Shown here one piece after another: positions 54,224-63,430 of a stretch of 64,000 nt of DNA. Made by a program: the position numbers and the translations under genes. This DNA comes from Oligoflexus sp. (GTDB lineage Bacteria > Bdellovibrionota_B > Oligoflexia > Oligoflexales > Oligoflexaceae), in assembly GCA_014378195.1 (NCBI GenBank), contig JACMOC010000061.1, positions 186,001 through 250,000 on the forward strand. Reading direction: 5' to 3'. Position 1 is the first letter of the stretch. The number at the start of each line of letters is the position of its first letter. The notes below the pieces were generated by a model. The model had not been told where the DNA came from and did no database searches. It saw nothing but the letters and a program-made list of their open reading frames with translations.

Positions 54224-54256
54224 GCGTCATAGTGTGCTTGGGTGAATCTATGACGC
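54224..54256 (+). other. terminator-like hairpin
   Basis: GCGTCATAG and CTATGACGC pair perfectly around a 15-base loop. No T-run follows, so termination is uncertain; it may be an RNA stability element. Confidence 0.4.
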
Positions 54257-54346
54257 GAACATTTCTGGCGAACTCCTTGCATAGATTTTAATGCGGGCGG
54301 AGAGATCTGCCTCATCATGCAAACAAATCTTTCAAAGGAGCCCGTT

Positions 54347-54625
54347 ATGTCGCAACCTAGCTATCCCCATACCCAAGAACTACCTCATGGAAAATTTCGT
54401 GCATACAACCTGTCTGATGAAACACCAAGGCGAACAGGTGCTGACATGGCTGCTACAGATATGGAATCGGTGGATCATGATATGGCTCCATCTGACGAAG
54501 CACCTCCTGAGAGTCATGCTAACCTTTCCGATGCAGGGCAAGCTGAACGTCCCGATACCACCGCCGTGAATAAAGATTCTGTAATACGAAAAGAAAACGA
54601 GCCAGGGCCAGGCGTTCCACATTGA
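54347..54625 (+). CDS. small disordered acidic protein
   Basis: 92 residues, with a textbook RBS (AAGGAG) before ATG 54347. The sequence is rich in Asp, Glu, Pro and Ser (TDMESVDHDMAPSDEAPPES), with no hydrophobic core, so it is predicted to be disordered. No family recognised. It could be a linker-like stress protein. A small hairpin follows. Confidence 0.55.
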   Translation: MSQPSYPHTQELPHGKFRAYNLSDETPRRTGADMAATDMESVDHDMAPSDEAPPESHANLSDAGQAERPDTTAVNKDSVIRKENEPGPGVPH

Positions 54626-54655
54626 TGTTTAAAAAATTATGTCGTGATACGAGAT

Positions 54656-54680
54656 GGGGCTATTTTAAAAAGCCCCGTTT
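54656..54680 (+). terminator. short terminator-like hairpin
   Basis: GGGGCT and AGCCCC pair around an A/T-rich loop, then GTTTCGG. Short stem and T-tract, so weak. Confidence 0.5.
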
Positions 54681-54745
54681 CGGTTGCGGGCCGTTAATCG
54701 AATGTGATAGTTTGCCATAATTCTCAACGAAATTCGGAGATTATT

Positions 54746-56080
54746 ATGCGCAACCTGCAGAGGTTTTTATCCTTTGGAGTCAAGTTCCTTTTGATCTTGT
54801 CAATCGTGCAATGTGGACGTTCCCCTTCCAACAGACCCACGTTTAGAGCCTCTTTGCCAAGCGGAACGCAGGTAAGTCCTGGTACGGATGCTGGAGGAGT
54901 CGTCACTGCAAATCTCAATCCGAGTTCGACTCAGGCGCAGCTTCTGAAAGGAAGCTCCTCGAGCAACGTCGCGAATGTTTCGGTCGCTTTTCCTGTTGGC
55001 AGTCTCGCTCTTGCATCGAGCATTTCGATGAAAGAAGGTGCGGCACTCAGTAATGATCTATTGCTCGGCGAGCTGTCCTTGACTACGGCTCAGGTGTCCA
55101 AGAGTGGTGCCGCGGTCGAGATCATGTCTTCTACACCTATGGATCTCAAAAAACCGATGATACTTGCTTTGCCACTGCCAACGGGCCTCTCACTGACTGT
55201 GTCTCCGGATACACTCAGAACGCTTGGTGTCGTTTATCGAATCCAGTCGCAGGAGACGGGCGAGAACATTGTTGGCTATGTTCCGGCTACTGAGCTCTTG
55301 ATGGATGCCAACAATAACATCCTTTATTCCAGCAAATATTTTGGATGGTTTCAGGTTGTCGTCTTCGATCGGGAAGTTGCCCGGACTCAAAAAGAGGCAA
55401 CGATCAGCCTTCACCAGGGCATCGAAATCGTTTTGATAGGAACTATCATGCCAAGCTGTGGCAAAGCGGATCTTGGTCGGACAGTGTATGTACAAGACCT
55501 CACTCAATTTCAGTACTGTGCAGTTGACGGTTGGAAAGTCATCGATTTGCAGGGACCTACGGGTCTAACGGGGCAAACCGGTGCAACCGGAACCGGTCTC
55601 CAAGGGCCTTCTGGTTCTAACGGAGTTGATGCTCCCGTCATGTATTTGAAAGATAAAAACTCGGCCAATACTGGTTTTTTTCTGTCGCTCTCAGGGACCA
55701 ATGCTCTTATTGATATTGGAACTTCCTCGACGACTGTCGGTATAGTCGGCGTAAGCTTTATCACCAACTCCGTCAATCCATCCTGTGCTGCTGGTCTCGC
55801 TTGTGATCAACCTGTGTATTATAAGACCAGCACTTGTACTGGTGCTGCTTACTTTGCTGTGACGCCTATACGCAATGCCGTTGTGATTTCGGGTACGAGC
55901 TATTTCCGTGCATCCGGATCCGAATCCGCTGCCAGCAACGGAACGATCTCATACAGGCGTGATCCGACGGGAACGTGTACGGCTTCGGCTATTTCAAGTG
56001 CAACCTATAATATCAGCACATCGTATACGACGACTTCAACCCTTTACACTCCATTAGGCCCTTACTACCTTGGATTATAA
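54746..56080 (+). CDS. lipoprotein with short collagen-like segment
   Basis: A 444-residue lipoprotein; start ATG 54746 (MRNLQRF) and lipobox at Cys23 (SIVQC). Residues about 40-180 form a beta-rich domain with AFPVGSLALASSI and MDLKKPMILALP that resembles ZU5-like modules. Near residue 285 is a short run of G-x-y triplets (GPTGLTGQTGATG, then GLQGPSGSNG), a collagen-like joint. The last 150 residues are Ser/Thr/Cys-rich, with paired cysteines. Similar lipoproteins are frequent at the surface of Bdellovibrionota. Its 3' end overlaps the next gene by 11 bp. Confidence 0.72.
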   Translation: MRNLQRFLSFGVKFLLILSIVQCGRSPSNRPTFRASLPSGTQVSPGTDAGGVVTANLNPSSTQAQLLKGSSSSNVANVSVAFPVGSLALASSISMKEGAALSNDLLLGELSLTTAQVSKSGAAVEIMSSTPMDLKKPMILALPLPTGLSLTVSPDTLRTLGVVYRIQSQETGENIVGYVPATELLMDANNNILYSSKYFGWFQVVVFDREVARTQKEATISLHQGIEIVLIGTIMPSCGKADLGRTVYVQDLTQFQYCAVDGWKVIDLQGPTGLTGQTGATGTGLQGPSGSNGVDAPVMYLKDKNSANTGFFLSLSGTNALIDIGTSSTTVGIVGVSFITNSVNPSCAAGLACDQPVYYKTSTCTGAAYFAVTPIRNAVVISGTSYFRASGSESAASNGTISYRRDPTGTCTASAISSATYNISTSYTTTSTLYTPLGPYYLGL

Positions 56081-57878
56081 TCGATTATCCCAAAGACTCA
56101 TTACCGCCGCGATTTTTATCGCGGCGGTTTTTGTCCCTATTTTCATAAAAATGCGGGCTGTTTCGATTCCTATGCCTTTTCAATTGATAGGGTATCCTGC
56201 GCTCGCACTCGATGGCTTTGCCTGGTACAAGTCGCTTGCGCTTATCGCGAGTGCTACGGTTGCTTTGATCGGGCTTGCTCTCCACCGCCCCGTAAAAAGC
56301 CGAACTGATTGGGTATTTTTGGCTCTCGCGGGTTTAGCGCTGCTTTCCAGTGTATTCAGCCCTTTTCACGATCTAAACCTTCTCGGCGTCCCCAATCTAT
56401 TTGAAGGTGTGTTCACCGGTGTTGCTTTTTTTGCGATGGCGATCGCCGGTTCTCGAGTGTCGCCTCGATTTGCACATTCCGTTTTGCCGTTTGGATTAGC
56501 AGTGACAATGGTCATTGTTACTGCAATCGGGCTCGGGGAGATCTCAGGGAGACAGCTTTTAAATATTCCCTGGATCAATCATCTTCTCTTGCAAGGTCCG
56601 CTTGGTTCTATTGCGATGTACGAAGCCGGCTTTGGAGCCGCGTCGGCACCCTTTGGGAATCCAAACTATGCCGGTCTCTTCGCAGCTTTATTATGGCCTT
56701 TTTTTGTAGGTCGTGCGGTCGTTTCCAAAACGATTCGCGGCACAACTTTTTTTAGCATTATTGGTGGGGCAGCTTTGATTGAGCTCCTGGCGAGCGGGAG
56801 TCGCGGTGGATTGATCGGGGCTTCGATCGCGCTCGGAGTGGGGGCGATCATTGTTGGTGTTCGGATCAGACCGCGGTGGAATCTCGTTCTGATTCTTGTC
56901 ATCACGCAAGCCCTTGCCTACTCCATCCTGAATATCGTTACCCCCGGACGCGCGGCCGAGCGTGTTGCTACTCTTCCCGTGGAGTTTAGGGCTCCCAGTT
57001 TTCAAGCCCCTAGCCCCCTGCTGGAGGCAGCACCCAAAGCGGACTATACAATTAAGCGTATTCAGGTCAAAACGGGGCGTTTAAGGGTGGAAGGCACTGG
57101 ACCCAAAGGCGTTTGGGGTCTCTTCGTTGAACGTCAACTGCGATCCATCAAGTTTATGGACCTTTCGTTTCGTCCTCTCCTTTTTCAGGTAGGACCGGGT
57201 GAGAAAATAACTCTGCTCGATTCTCACTATGCAGGCTTAGAACTGGCCCTTCACGATGCGGGAGTATTTCGTGTCCTGACTTTGAACCATATGGATGTTG
57301 CAATCACGAACTGGGGTTTTCGGATCGGACGGCTTGGATCGTTTGTAACTCCGGTTGCCGCAGAGAGATTTCCATTACCCTTTTCGGATCAGGCCTTCGA
57401 TATGCGCGGTTTTATTTGGTCTTATTCCATTCCTCTCTTAAAACACACTCTTTTGCTGGGGCGAGGACCTGGCGCTTTTCCCTTTGAATTTCCAAATAAT
57501 GATCCCATTGTGATGAGTTCATCATTTGGACTTGAGAGCATAGTTGATAAGCCCCACAACTTTTATATTTCCTTCGCTTATACTTATGGCGTTGTTGCGT
57601 TATTGCTTTTGCTTGGCGTTTATTCTTACTACGTGGTCCGGGTTGTCAATCGCGTAGCCTATGGCGGAACCCATGAAGTTGCCATTTTAATGCCTTATGT
57701 TCTCGGCTTCATTGGCTTTGTGATCACAGCCATATCAGTCGACAGCACGGTGGGCGTATCTTCGCCTTTTTGGGTTATGCTCGGCATTGGTCTCAGTCTG
57801 GTTTCCAACAAAAGAAAGGTCGCCACAGACCGCATTCAAGCGTCCAGTGACGACCTTCAAAACAGCTCTATTTTTTAA
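56070..57878 (+). CDS. O-antigen-ligase/polymerase-like membrane protein
   Basis: A 602-residue membrane protein with about ten hydrophobic segments. The Wzy_C/O-antigen-ligase pattern is visible: ASAPFGNPNYAGLFAALLWPFF, LLASGSRGGLIGASIALG (the conserved S-R-G), and the later GRGPGAFPFEFP with DKPHNFYISFAYTYGVVAL (H-N). A large outer loop of about 150 residues (310-455) is beta-rich. The family joins or polymerises glycan chains on lipid carriers at the outer face of the inner membrane. The start is TTG at 56070, inside the preceding lipoprotein gene, so the two are coupled. No other O-antigen genes are adjacent. Confidence 0.82.
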   Translation: MDYNRLSQRLITAAIFIAAVFVPIFIKMRAVSIPMPFQLIGYPALALDGFAWYKSLALIASATVALIGLALHRPVKSRTDWVFLALAGLALLSSVFSPFHDLNLLGVPNLFEGVFTGVAFFAMAIAGSRVSPRFAHSVLPFGLAVTMVIVTAIGLGEISGRQLLNIPWINHLLLQGPLGSIAMYEAGFGAASAPFGNPNYAGLFAALLWPFFVGRAVVSKTIRGTTFFSIIGGAALIELLASGSRGGLIGASIALGVGAIIVGVRIRPRWNLVLILVITQALAYSILNIVTPGRAAERVATLPVEFRAPSFQAPSPLLEAAPKADYTIKRIQVKTGRLRVEGTGPKGVWGLFVERQLRSIKFMDLSFRPLLFQVGPGEKITLLDSHYAGLELALHDAGVFRVLTLNHMDVAITNWGFRIGRLGSFVTPVAAERFPLPFSDQAFDMRGFIWSYSIPLLKHTLLLGRGPGAFPFEFPNNDPIVMSSSFGLESIVDKPHNFYISFAYTYGVVALLLLLGVYSYYVVRVVNRVAYGGTHEVAILMPYVLGFIGFVITAISVDSTVGVSSPFWVMLGIGLSLVSNKRKVATDRIQASSDDLQNSSIF

Positions 57879-58495
57879 TGAGAAGGCGTTGGCGGAGTGG
57901 AGTGGGTAAGCAAAAATTCCACGCGGCGGTTTTTCGCCCAATCCGCTTCCGTCTGTCCAAACGCAACCGGTTTGGTTTTGCCAAAACTAATGGAATCAAG
58001 TCGCTCCTCTGGAATGAGAATGAGGGCGAGATATGTGCGGACGGCATCCGAACGATGCTTGCCAAGCACAAGATTGTAGTCAGCGGATCCGCGGCTATCA
58101 CAGTGGCCTTCGATCGTAAGTTTCGTATCGGGATTGTTTTTCATGTACCGCGCGAGGGCGTCAAGCTGGGCTTTGCCTCCCGGCGTTAAGTCCGAAGAGT
58201 CATAATCAAAATAAACAATTTCTGCATGAAAATTGATTTTGCCGGTTTTCTGATCGACCGAAAAGTCCGTGGACTCGCCCAGGGGTGCAAGAGTGTTCGG
58301 CGCAAAACCAAGGTAAATCGGCCCTTCGGAATTTTTCCGTTTCGTCTTGGGTGTCATGGAATCACGGAGAAGTTGTGCGTTTTGAATGGCTTGAATGGGA
58401 TCGTCGAGATTTAGCGACTCAGTCGTGCACGCGCCTAACGAAAAGGCCATAGTTCCGGCACAATACATCGCCATTATATATCGCTTGAAACTCAT
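57875..58495 (-). CDS. pal: OmpA-family peptidoglycan-binding lipoprotein (Pal-like)
   Basis: A 206-residue lipoprotein, lipobox at Cys23 (SLGAC). The OmpA domain (about 90-200) has VYFDYDSSDLTPGGKAQLD, the peptidoglycan-binding IEGHCDSRGSADYN, and NRRVEF. It anchors the outer membrane to peptidoglycan. The middle (25-85) is a charged linker. Pal usually sits with tolB and ybgF; none is here. Its stop overlaps the convergent ligase-like gene by 4 bp. Confidence 0.88.
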   Translation of the reverse strand: MSFKRYIMAMYCAGTMAFSLGACTTESLNLDDPIQAIQNAQLLRDSMTPKTKRKNSEGPIYLGFAPNTLAPLGESTDFSVDQKTGKINFHAEIVYFDYDSSDLTPGGKAQLDALARYMKNNPDTKLTIEGHCDSRGSADYNLVLGKHRSDAVRTYLALILIPEERLDSISFGKTKPVAFGQTEADWAKNRRVEFLLTHSTPPTPSH

Positions 58496-58700
58496 GCCGG
58501 GAACCCTTCATCCTTGGAACTTTAGAAACGTATTGTCTCTTATGCAAGCCTTGAGCCCCAGGCTTTTCAGCGTAATCACTGAGGAAAATGCGGAGGCCGG
58601 ATGCTAAAATTCCTATCTAAGGCATTCCCTGTCAAAACCTGCGACACTCTCCCTGAGACCTGCTATAATCAGGATTTCACGCTGAAAATAAAGGACGCGC

Positions 58701-59045
58701 ATGCCAAGCTACGACGTTGAATGCCGGTTTTGTGGCTTCGAAGATATTGCTGTTGTATCGATTCAGGCCTTGGATGCCTGGGATCGTGACGCTGTTTGTC
58801 CGGCCGCTGATTGCGGCGGAGAAAAAGGTGATTTTCGGCGGGTCCTTCGCAAGGCGCCAGCAGGATATGGCGGCGCAAAAGCTACGGCCAAATCTCAGAG
58901 TTCTCAAAAGGCTGATGCCCGCTCTCGTTTTGTCACATCAGGGGCAAAAGATGACATGAGGCATAAAGAATCGAAAACTCGGGATCGTGATCAGGTGGCA
59001 GCAGCCGTCGAAAATGTTCGCAAGGGTGCCTTTGAAGGCTTCTGA
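58701..59045 (+). CDS. FmdB-like zinc-ribbon protein
   Basis: 114 residues. The N-terminal half is a zinc ribbon of the FmdB/regulatory-protein type: start MPSYDVEC, Cys8-x2-Cys11, then Cys33-x4-Cys38. The usual second pair is Cys-x2-Cys; here four residues separate it. The tail is basic, Lys/Ser/Arg-rich and probably disordered. RBS AAAGGA. Function unknown; may be a DNA- or protein-binding regulator. Confidence 0.75.
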   Translation: MPSYDVECRFCGFEDIAVVSIQALDAWDRDAVCPAADCGGEKGDFRRVLRKAPAGYGGAKATAKSQSSQKADARSRFVTSGAKDDMRHKESKTRDRDQVAAAVENVRKGAFEGF

Positions 59046-59120
59046 CTTAAGGGTATTGACGTTGACGCCACTAGACTCGGAAATTAGTATTTAGTCTCAC
59101 CATTTGGATGTGGGGCTCTC

Positions 59121-59753
59121 ATGAATTTAATCGAGACTTTGCAATGGCGTTATGCCACGAAAAAAATGAGCGGCAAACCTGTCGCAGCTGATAAAATAGA
59201 ACGCATCCTTGAGGCCACGCGACTTGCCCCCACTTCAAGCGGGCTTCAACCCTACGAGATTCTTGTTGTCACAAATCCCCAGGTAAAAGCCGAGATCCAA
59301 AAAATCGCTTACAATCAGCAGGTCGTCACAGGCTGCTCCCATCTGCTCGTTTTTGCAGTGTGGGATCATTATACAGTCGAACGCATCAACGCAATGTTCG
59401 ACCTGACCAACGAAATCAGGGGCTTCAAAAACGAAGGCTGGGAAAGTTACCGTCAATCCTTGCTGAGTACCTATCCGAAACGCGATAGGGAGGAAAACTT
59501 CCAGCATGCAGCGAAACAAGCTTATATCGGCTTCGGTATTGCAATCACGGCCGCTGCCCTGGAAGGCGTGGATTCAACACCAATGGAGGGTTTTGACGCG
59601 AGCGCCCTAGATGAACTCCTGAAGCTCAAGGAAAAAGGGCTTCGTAGCGCTATAATGTTGCCTCTGGGCGTGCGAGCCGAAGAAGGTGATTGGCTTGTGA
59701 ATCTCAAAAAAGTGCGCAAAAGTCGCGAAGATTTTATTACCGAAATCAAATAA
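59121..59753 (+). CDS. nitroreductase-family NAD(P)H oxidoreductase
   Basis: 210 residues. FMN-binding motifs of the NfsB/YdgI type: RYATKKMSGK and LAPTSSGLQPYEILV at the start, GFGIAITAAALEGVDSTPMEGF in the middle, and LPLGVRAEEGDWL at the end. Soluble homodimer reducing nitro-aromatics or quinones with NAD(P)H. It stands alone with its own terminator. Confidence 0.93.
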   Translation: MNLIETLQWRYATKKMSGKPVAADKIERILEATRLAPTSSGLQPYEILVVTNPQVKAEIQKIAYNQQVVTGCSHLLVFAVWDHYTVERINAMFDLTNEIRGFKNEGWESYRQSLLSTYPKRDREENFQHAAKQAYIGFGIAITAAALEGVDSTPMEGFDASALDELLKLKEKGLRSAIMLPLGVRAEEGDWLVNLKKVRKSREDFITEIK

Positions 59754-59774
59754 TGCTTCGTGCTTAGGCAACTT

Positions 59775-59799
59775 GGCTCCTTTTGGAGCCTTTTTCATT
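59775..59799 (+). terminator. intrinsic terminator
   Basis: GGCTCC-TTTT-GGAGCC stem followed by TTTTTCATTTT. It closes the nitroreductase gene. Confidence 0.9.
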
Positions 59800-59932
59800 T
59801 TGCGGTTTTTGAGGCGAGGTTAATTGAAAAGGATGTGGACCGATGGCTCACCGGTTTAGGTTCTTAAACAGTTCATGACGCCGTCACAAAATAATTTAAA
59901 AAGCTTAACTTTATTTAAAAATTAGATGGAGC

Positions 59933-59951
59933 TTATAGTTATTTTATAGTT
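59933..59951. promoter_or_regulatory. spaced direct repeat in AT-rich promoter region
   Basis: TTATAGTT occurs at 59933-59940 and 59944-59951, eleven bases apart (one helical turn), 62 bp before the nuclease gene. The surrounding 59800-60012 is AT-rich with no gene. It could be an activator site or the -10 region itself. Confidence 0.3.
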
Positions 59952-60012
59952 CTATGACACAACACAGTATATGTCTTCTGCGAAGAATCCCCCATAAGCC
60001 CAGGGAGTGCCG

Positions 60013-60927
60013 ATGCTAAGTAAGTACTTTAAGTTGAGTGTGATTTTACTTCTAGTTCTTGGTTGCGGGCGTAGTTCTGATTATGAGGTTTCCTCCAGCG
60101 GGCGATTACCAGCCTCCTCAGGGGCCGGGGTAGTCCTCGGTAGCGTTGACCCGGGGACAAACCCCAACATTCCTTACGGTCCGCTCCTCCTCAGTCAAGG
60201 TCAAGACTCCATCACCATCTCCCGTCCCGAATACGAACTCTCCTGGAATCCCTCAACACGCGACATCAATTGGGCCTCATGGCTGTTAAGCGCAGGTGAT
60301 ATCGGGCACTCAGGACGAACACAATTTACCGAAGATAGCGAACTTGAAACCTACCTTGCTCCTCTCGGCCAACACGCAGTGACCCCCGACGAATATTCCG
60401 GCAGTTGTTTTGATCGTGGCCATCAGGTGCCTTCCGCTGACAGGACCCACGATTTTGCAGAAAACACCGCAGTGTTTAAGATGAGTAATATGATTCCTCA
60501 GACGGGATATTTAAACCGGGGCGATTGGGAACATCTGGAAGCCGACACGCGGTCGGTTCTCAATAACGAACCGAAAACAAGGATTTGGATCGTGGCTGGA
60601 CCCATCTTTGGAGCAACCAAACAATACATGGGGTTACATCATGACATTGCGGTTCCCACGGCTAATTTCAAGATCGTAATCGACCTCGGACCTGACTCCA
60701 AAGCAAAACCCTCCCTCTACGCTGCCGTGATTATGCCTAATACAACATCCAAAGGAACCAGCCCAGTGACCGATCGCGCAACCCTCTGCGCAGATAGTTC
60801 ACACATGCCGGCGAGTCAGACCGTAGGCGGGTGGAAGGCCTATACTAAGAGTTTGAATGAAATTGAAAAAGAAGCTGGCATCGATTTGACCCCAGTGCGG
60901 AAGCTCGTTGGAGCTTCGGCTCAATAG
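60013..60927 (+). CDS. DNA/RNA non-specific endonuclease lipoprotein (NUC1 family)
   Basis: 304 residues. The start is ATG 60013, seven bases after GGGAG; lipobox at Cys18 (LVLGC). The nuclease domain (about 70-300) has the DRGH motif at 134-137, with catalytic His137, and SNMIPQTGYLNRGDW, where Asn168 would hold the Mg ion. This is the beta-beta-alpha-metal fold of Serratia nuclease and NucA. Placed on the outside of the membrane it degrades nucleic acids for nutrient supply, prey use or DNA uptake. The next gene starts 8 bp after its stop. Confidence 0.92.
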   Translation: MLSKYFKLSVILLLVLGCGRSSDYEVSSSGRLPASSGAGVVLGSVDPGTNPNIPYGPLLLSQGQDSITISRPEYELSWNPSTRDINWASWLLSAGDIGHSGRTQFTEDSELETYLAPLGQHAVTPDEYSGSCFDRGHQVPSADRTHDFAENTAVFKMSNMIPQTGYLNRGDWEHLEADTRSVLNNEPKTRIWIVAGPIFGATKQYMGLHHDIAVPTANFKIVIDLGPDSKAKPSLYAAVIMPNTTSKGTSPVTDRATLCADSSHMPASQTVGGWKAYTKSLNEIEKEAGIDLTPVRKLVGASAQ

Positions 60928-60935
60928 GTGATGCA

Positions 60936-61445
60936 TTGAATGTGGCTCGCGAGAGGTTGAGTAAATTTTTCTGGTACGGGATAGAGTGTTTGGTCGGCAC
61001 GGCGATTGGCTACTATATCTACCTGGAATTTCCGACGTTCGGAGCATGGTGTCTATTTTCGATACTGCTCGTCATCGCACCGGACCGAAAGGATGCGATG
61101 GCGCTGGCAATGAATCGAATCAAAGCCAACCTCGTCGGGGCCGCAGTTGGTCTCCTTCTTTTTTATATACATCCCATCAACATCTTAATGATCAGTATCG
61201 GTATCATTACGTCTTTAGCCATCTGCGAACTCTTCAATTTACAGGCTGCAGCCCGCTCGGCGATGGTATCCGTCCTAATAATCACCCTCCATCAACCCGG
61301 GCAGTACATCTGGAACGTGGCACTTGAACGGGCGGGTGGAGTGATGACTGGCTGTGTGATCGGAGTCATACTTACTTTTGTGTTTCACAAAATTATTGCA
61401 AAACCTGTCGCTTCTTCAGGCAGCGATGAATCACGGTCATCATAA
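60936..61445 (+). CDS. FUSC-like membrane protein (aromatic acid exporter family)
   Basis: 169 residues, start TTG 60936 with AGGTGA upstream. Four to five hydrophobic segments; LFSILLVIAPDRKDAMALAMNRIKANLVGAAVGLLLFY and LAICELFNLQAAARSAMVSVLIITLHQ with ALERAGGVMTGCVIGVILTFV match the membrane half of FUSC/ArAE proteins. It lacks the second half and the C-terminal soluble domain, so it may work as an oligomer. Its 3' end overlaps a convergent transporter remnant by 53 bp. Confidence 0.8.
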   Translation: MNVARERLSKFFWYGIECLVGTAIGYYIYLEFPTFGAWCLFSILLVIAPDRKDAMALAMNRIKANLVGAAVGLLLFYIHPINILMISIGIITSLAICELFNLQAAARSAMVSVLIITLHQPGQYIWNVALERAGGVMTGCVIGVILTFVFHKIIAKPVASSGSDESRSS

Positions 61446-61796
61446 ACATGGTGACAAGTGTCGAACCGACGATGACATAACCCAATATTTCGAAATGCCC
61501 AAGGCTTCCATCTGGATTCTGGACAACAATTAATCCCGCAAGTGCTGCTGCTATGCCGCCCGAGATCTGTTGAACCGAAGAACTCACCGACATGTACGCG
61601 CCACGATCGGCCGCATCCGGCAATGCCGACATCAAGGCCGAAGACGAAATCATTCGAGCGGAAATCCCTGTAAAATGAAGTCGAGTATGATCGTAAACTG
61701 AAGAAAAGCTAAAATCGCGAGCACAAATTTCTGGTAGGACGTGAACGGCACGCCCGGGCCTGTCGATTTTGGGGCAGAAGTGGGAACGTCAGCCAT
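61393..61796 (-). pseudogene. MFS transporter with its middle deleted
   Basis: From ATG 61796 the minus strand reads the N-terminus of a major facilitator (PFTSYQKFVLAILAFLQFTII), and after LDF the frame runs to a stop. In another frame the sequence continues with ISARMISSSALMSALP, DAADRGAYMSVSSSVQQISG and the last two helices to a stop at 61393. About nine of twelve helices are missing and the frames differ, so this is the scar of one large internal deletion. It overlaps the convergent FUSC gene. Confidence 0.8.
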
Positions 61797-61871
61797 GATA
61801 TGGCTTTACATCGAAAGAGGTAGGCGCACCATCGCCTACTTAAAGAAAAGCTAAAATACCACGAGCCTCGA

Positions 61872-62250
61872 TCATTTAGAGGCCGATTTTGCAAGGGATC
61901 CAAAAAACCCTCGGGCCTTCGATGCCCAAAAAAACATACGTTTGTAGGTATAAAAGTAGGGTCCTTCACCGATCTTCGCGATCAAACGTTTGGTGTATTC
62001 ACCGACGAAATATTGGAAATCAGCAACGCTCAGTTCCGTTTGAAAACGCGTTAGATAGGAACCTTTGGTCCATTCGATGACATCACGTCCGCTGGCGAGA
62101 TTATGCCCGTAAACCTGAATCCGACAGCGTTGTCTCTCAAATCCGTTTTCATGGAAAAGGGTCGCATATCGTTTGAGGCCCAAGATGTGTTGAGGCAGAC
62201 CTGCTTTAGGAAACTTGAAGGGATAAAATGCGTGTATTCATGATGATCGC
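61872..62250 (-). pseudogene. remnant of a SAM-dependent methyltransferase (Tam-like)
   Basis: The minus strand reads the C-terminal half of a trans-aconitate-methyltransferase-like protein: GLPQHILGLKRYATLF, VYGHNLASGRDVIEWTKGSY, then FVGEYTKRL and GPYFYTYKRMFFWA. A frameshift near 62225 separates it from the preceding HHEYTHF, and the SAM-binding part is absent. No RBS or start is convincing. Probably inactive. Confidence 0.65.
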
Positions 62251-62504
62251 GTCCTGCATTCGCTGTATCACGAATAAGCTTAACGATGACGGATAGAGTC
62301 GAATTGCAGTTCGACAGGGATAATATCAAAACATATGAAACGTCCTTTTGTTAGGATTCGCCTTCAGAAAAAGGCGAGTAAGTATCTGAATATATTTGGA
62401 TAATCTGATTTTATGACCGTATTTAAAATTGCGTGACCTTTTGTGACTGTCAGTTTTTACTCAATTATTCCGATAAACTAGGAGGAGATATCGGAGATAG
62501 AGTC

Positions 62505-63257
62505 TTGAGTAAAAGAAGTTTTTACATAATGTTTATGCTGGCGGTATGGGCTGCACTCGCATCCTCGTTTGCACAGGCAGCGCCTGCCTTTCGACTCGGG
62601 GGCAACGGCACGCTGAATGATATCTCAGCGCATGAATATCTCGAAGTCTGGAACGACGAAAGCAAAACAACATCCATTGAGACTCTTCTCAAAATCGATC
62701 CCCATTTCGAAGACTACAATTTTGAAAAACTCAAAGGTGCTGGTTTCTCGAACTCAATTTATTGGCTTCGGTTTAAGGTCATGAATACCGATAAGGCCGC
62801 ACAAACAATTTATCTTAAAGCAACCGACCCTCAGCAATATCTTGATTTTTATAGTTTGGATGCCGACGGGAAAACCGTCGCCGATTCCCAGAAGCTGGGT
62901 TCGTTTCGCCCTATCTCGCTGCAGCGGCTTACCTATCGGTTTCCGGTGATGGAGATCAACACAAAACCTGGCCTCAATACCTATGTTTTGCGTATGAACA
63001 TATTGTCCGTGACATTTCCGTATCGGTTCTGGACTAAAAACGAACTGCTGGAAAAAAGTCGATCTGACCAGGTTGTCCTGGCTTTTCTGTTCGGTTCGTT
63101 TTTCATCATGGCCCTCTATAACGTTTTACTTGGAATCACGACTCATTCCGTAGAGTACTTCCTTTACTGCGGATATCTCACTCTATTCATAGTGCTTCAA
63201 TTGTTTCTGACAGGCGCCGGACGGCTCTATTTTAATGAGTCGTGGGCTCTCCTATAG
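62505..63257 (+). pseudogene. 7TMR-DISM receptor, truncated after the second helix
   Basis: Start TTG 62505 with GGAG eight bases upstream; 250 residues. A signal peptide (MFMLAVWAALASSFAQA) precedes an extracellular beta-sandwich (about 35-180, 7TMR-DISMED2-like: SIYWLRFKVMN, YLDFYSLDADG, YPF-type end). Two helices of a 7TM bundle follow (LAFLFGSFFIMALYNVLLG, FLYCGYLTLFIVLQLFL), then a short tail and a stop. Full-length members have five more helices plus a kinase or GGDEF output. A junction lies near 63240, after which an unrelated frame continues. Confidence 0.75.
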
Positions 63258-63430
63258 ATTTCAATCTCCTGACAGTGCAAGAAGACGTTTTTGCCGAATT
63301 GCCCTCGGAGTTGAAAAGCAAGTTTAAAGCTTTTGATCTCGGTAAAGAAAAGATCCAGGTACGCGATGATCCGAACGCGAAGTTTGTTTACTATCGCTGT
63401 ATAGCCGAGGAGAAAAAGCAGCTTGCCTAA
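63242..63430 (+). pseudogene. C-terminal remnant of an unidentified gene
   Basis: 62 residues open in a frame shifted from the truncated receptor, beginning at the junction near 63240. Soluble, charged (LPSELKSKFKAFDLGKEKIQ, DDPNAKFVYYRCIAEEKK), with no start of its own and no RBS. It looks like the tail of a second gene joined by deletion. Family unknown. Confidence 0.45.
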
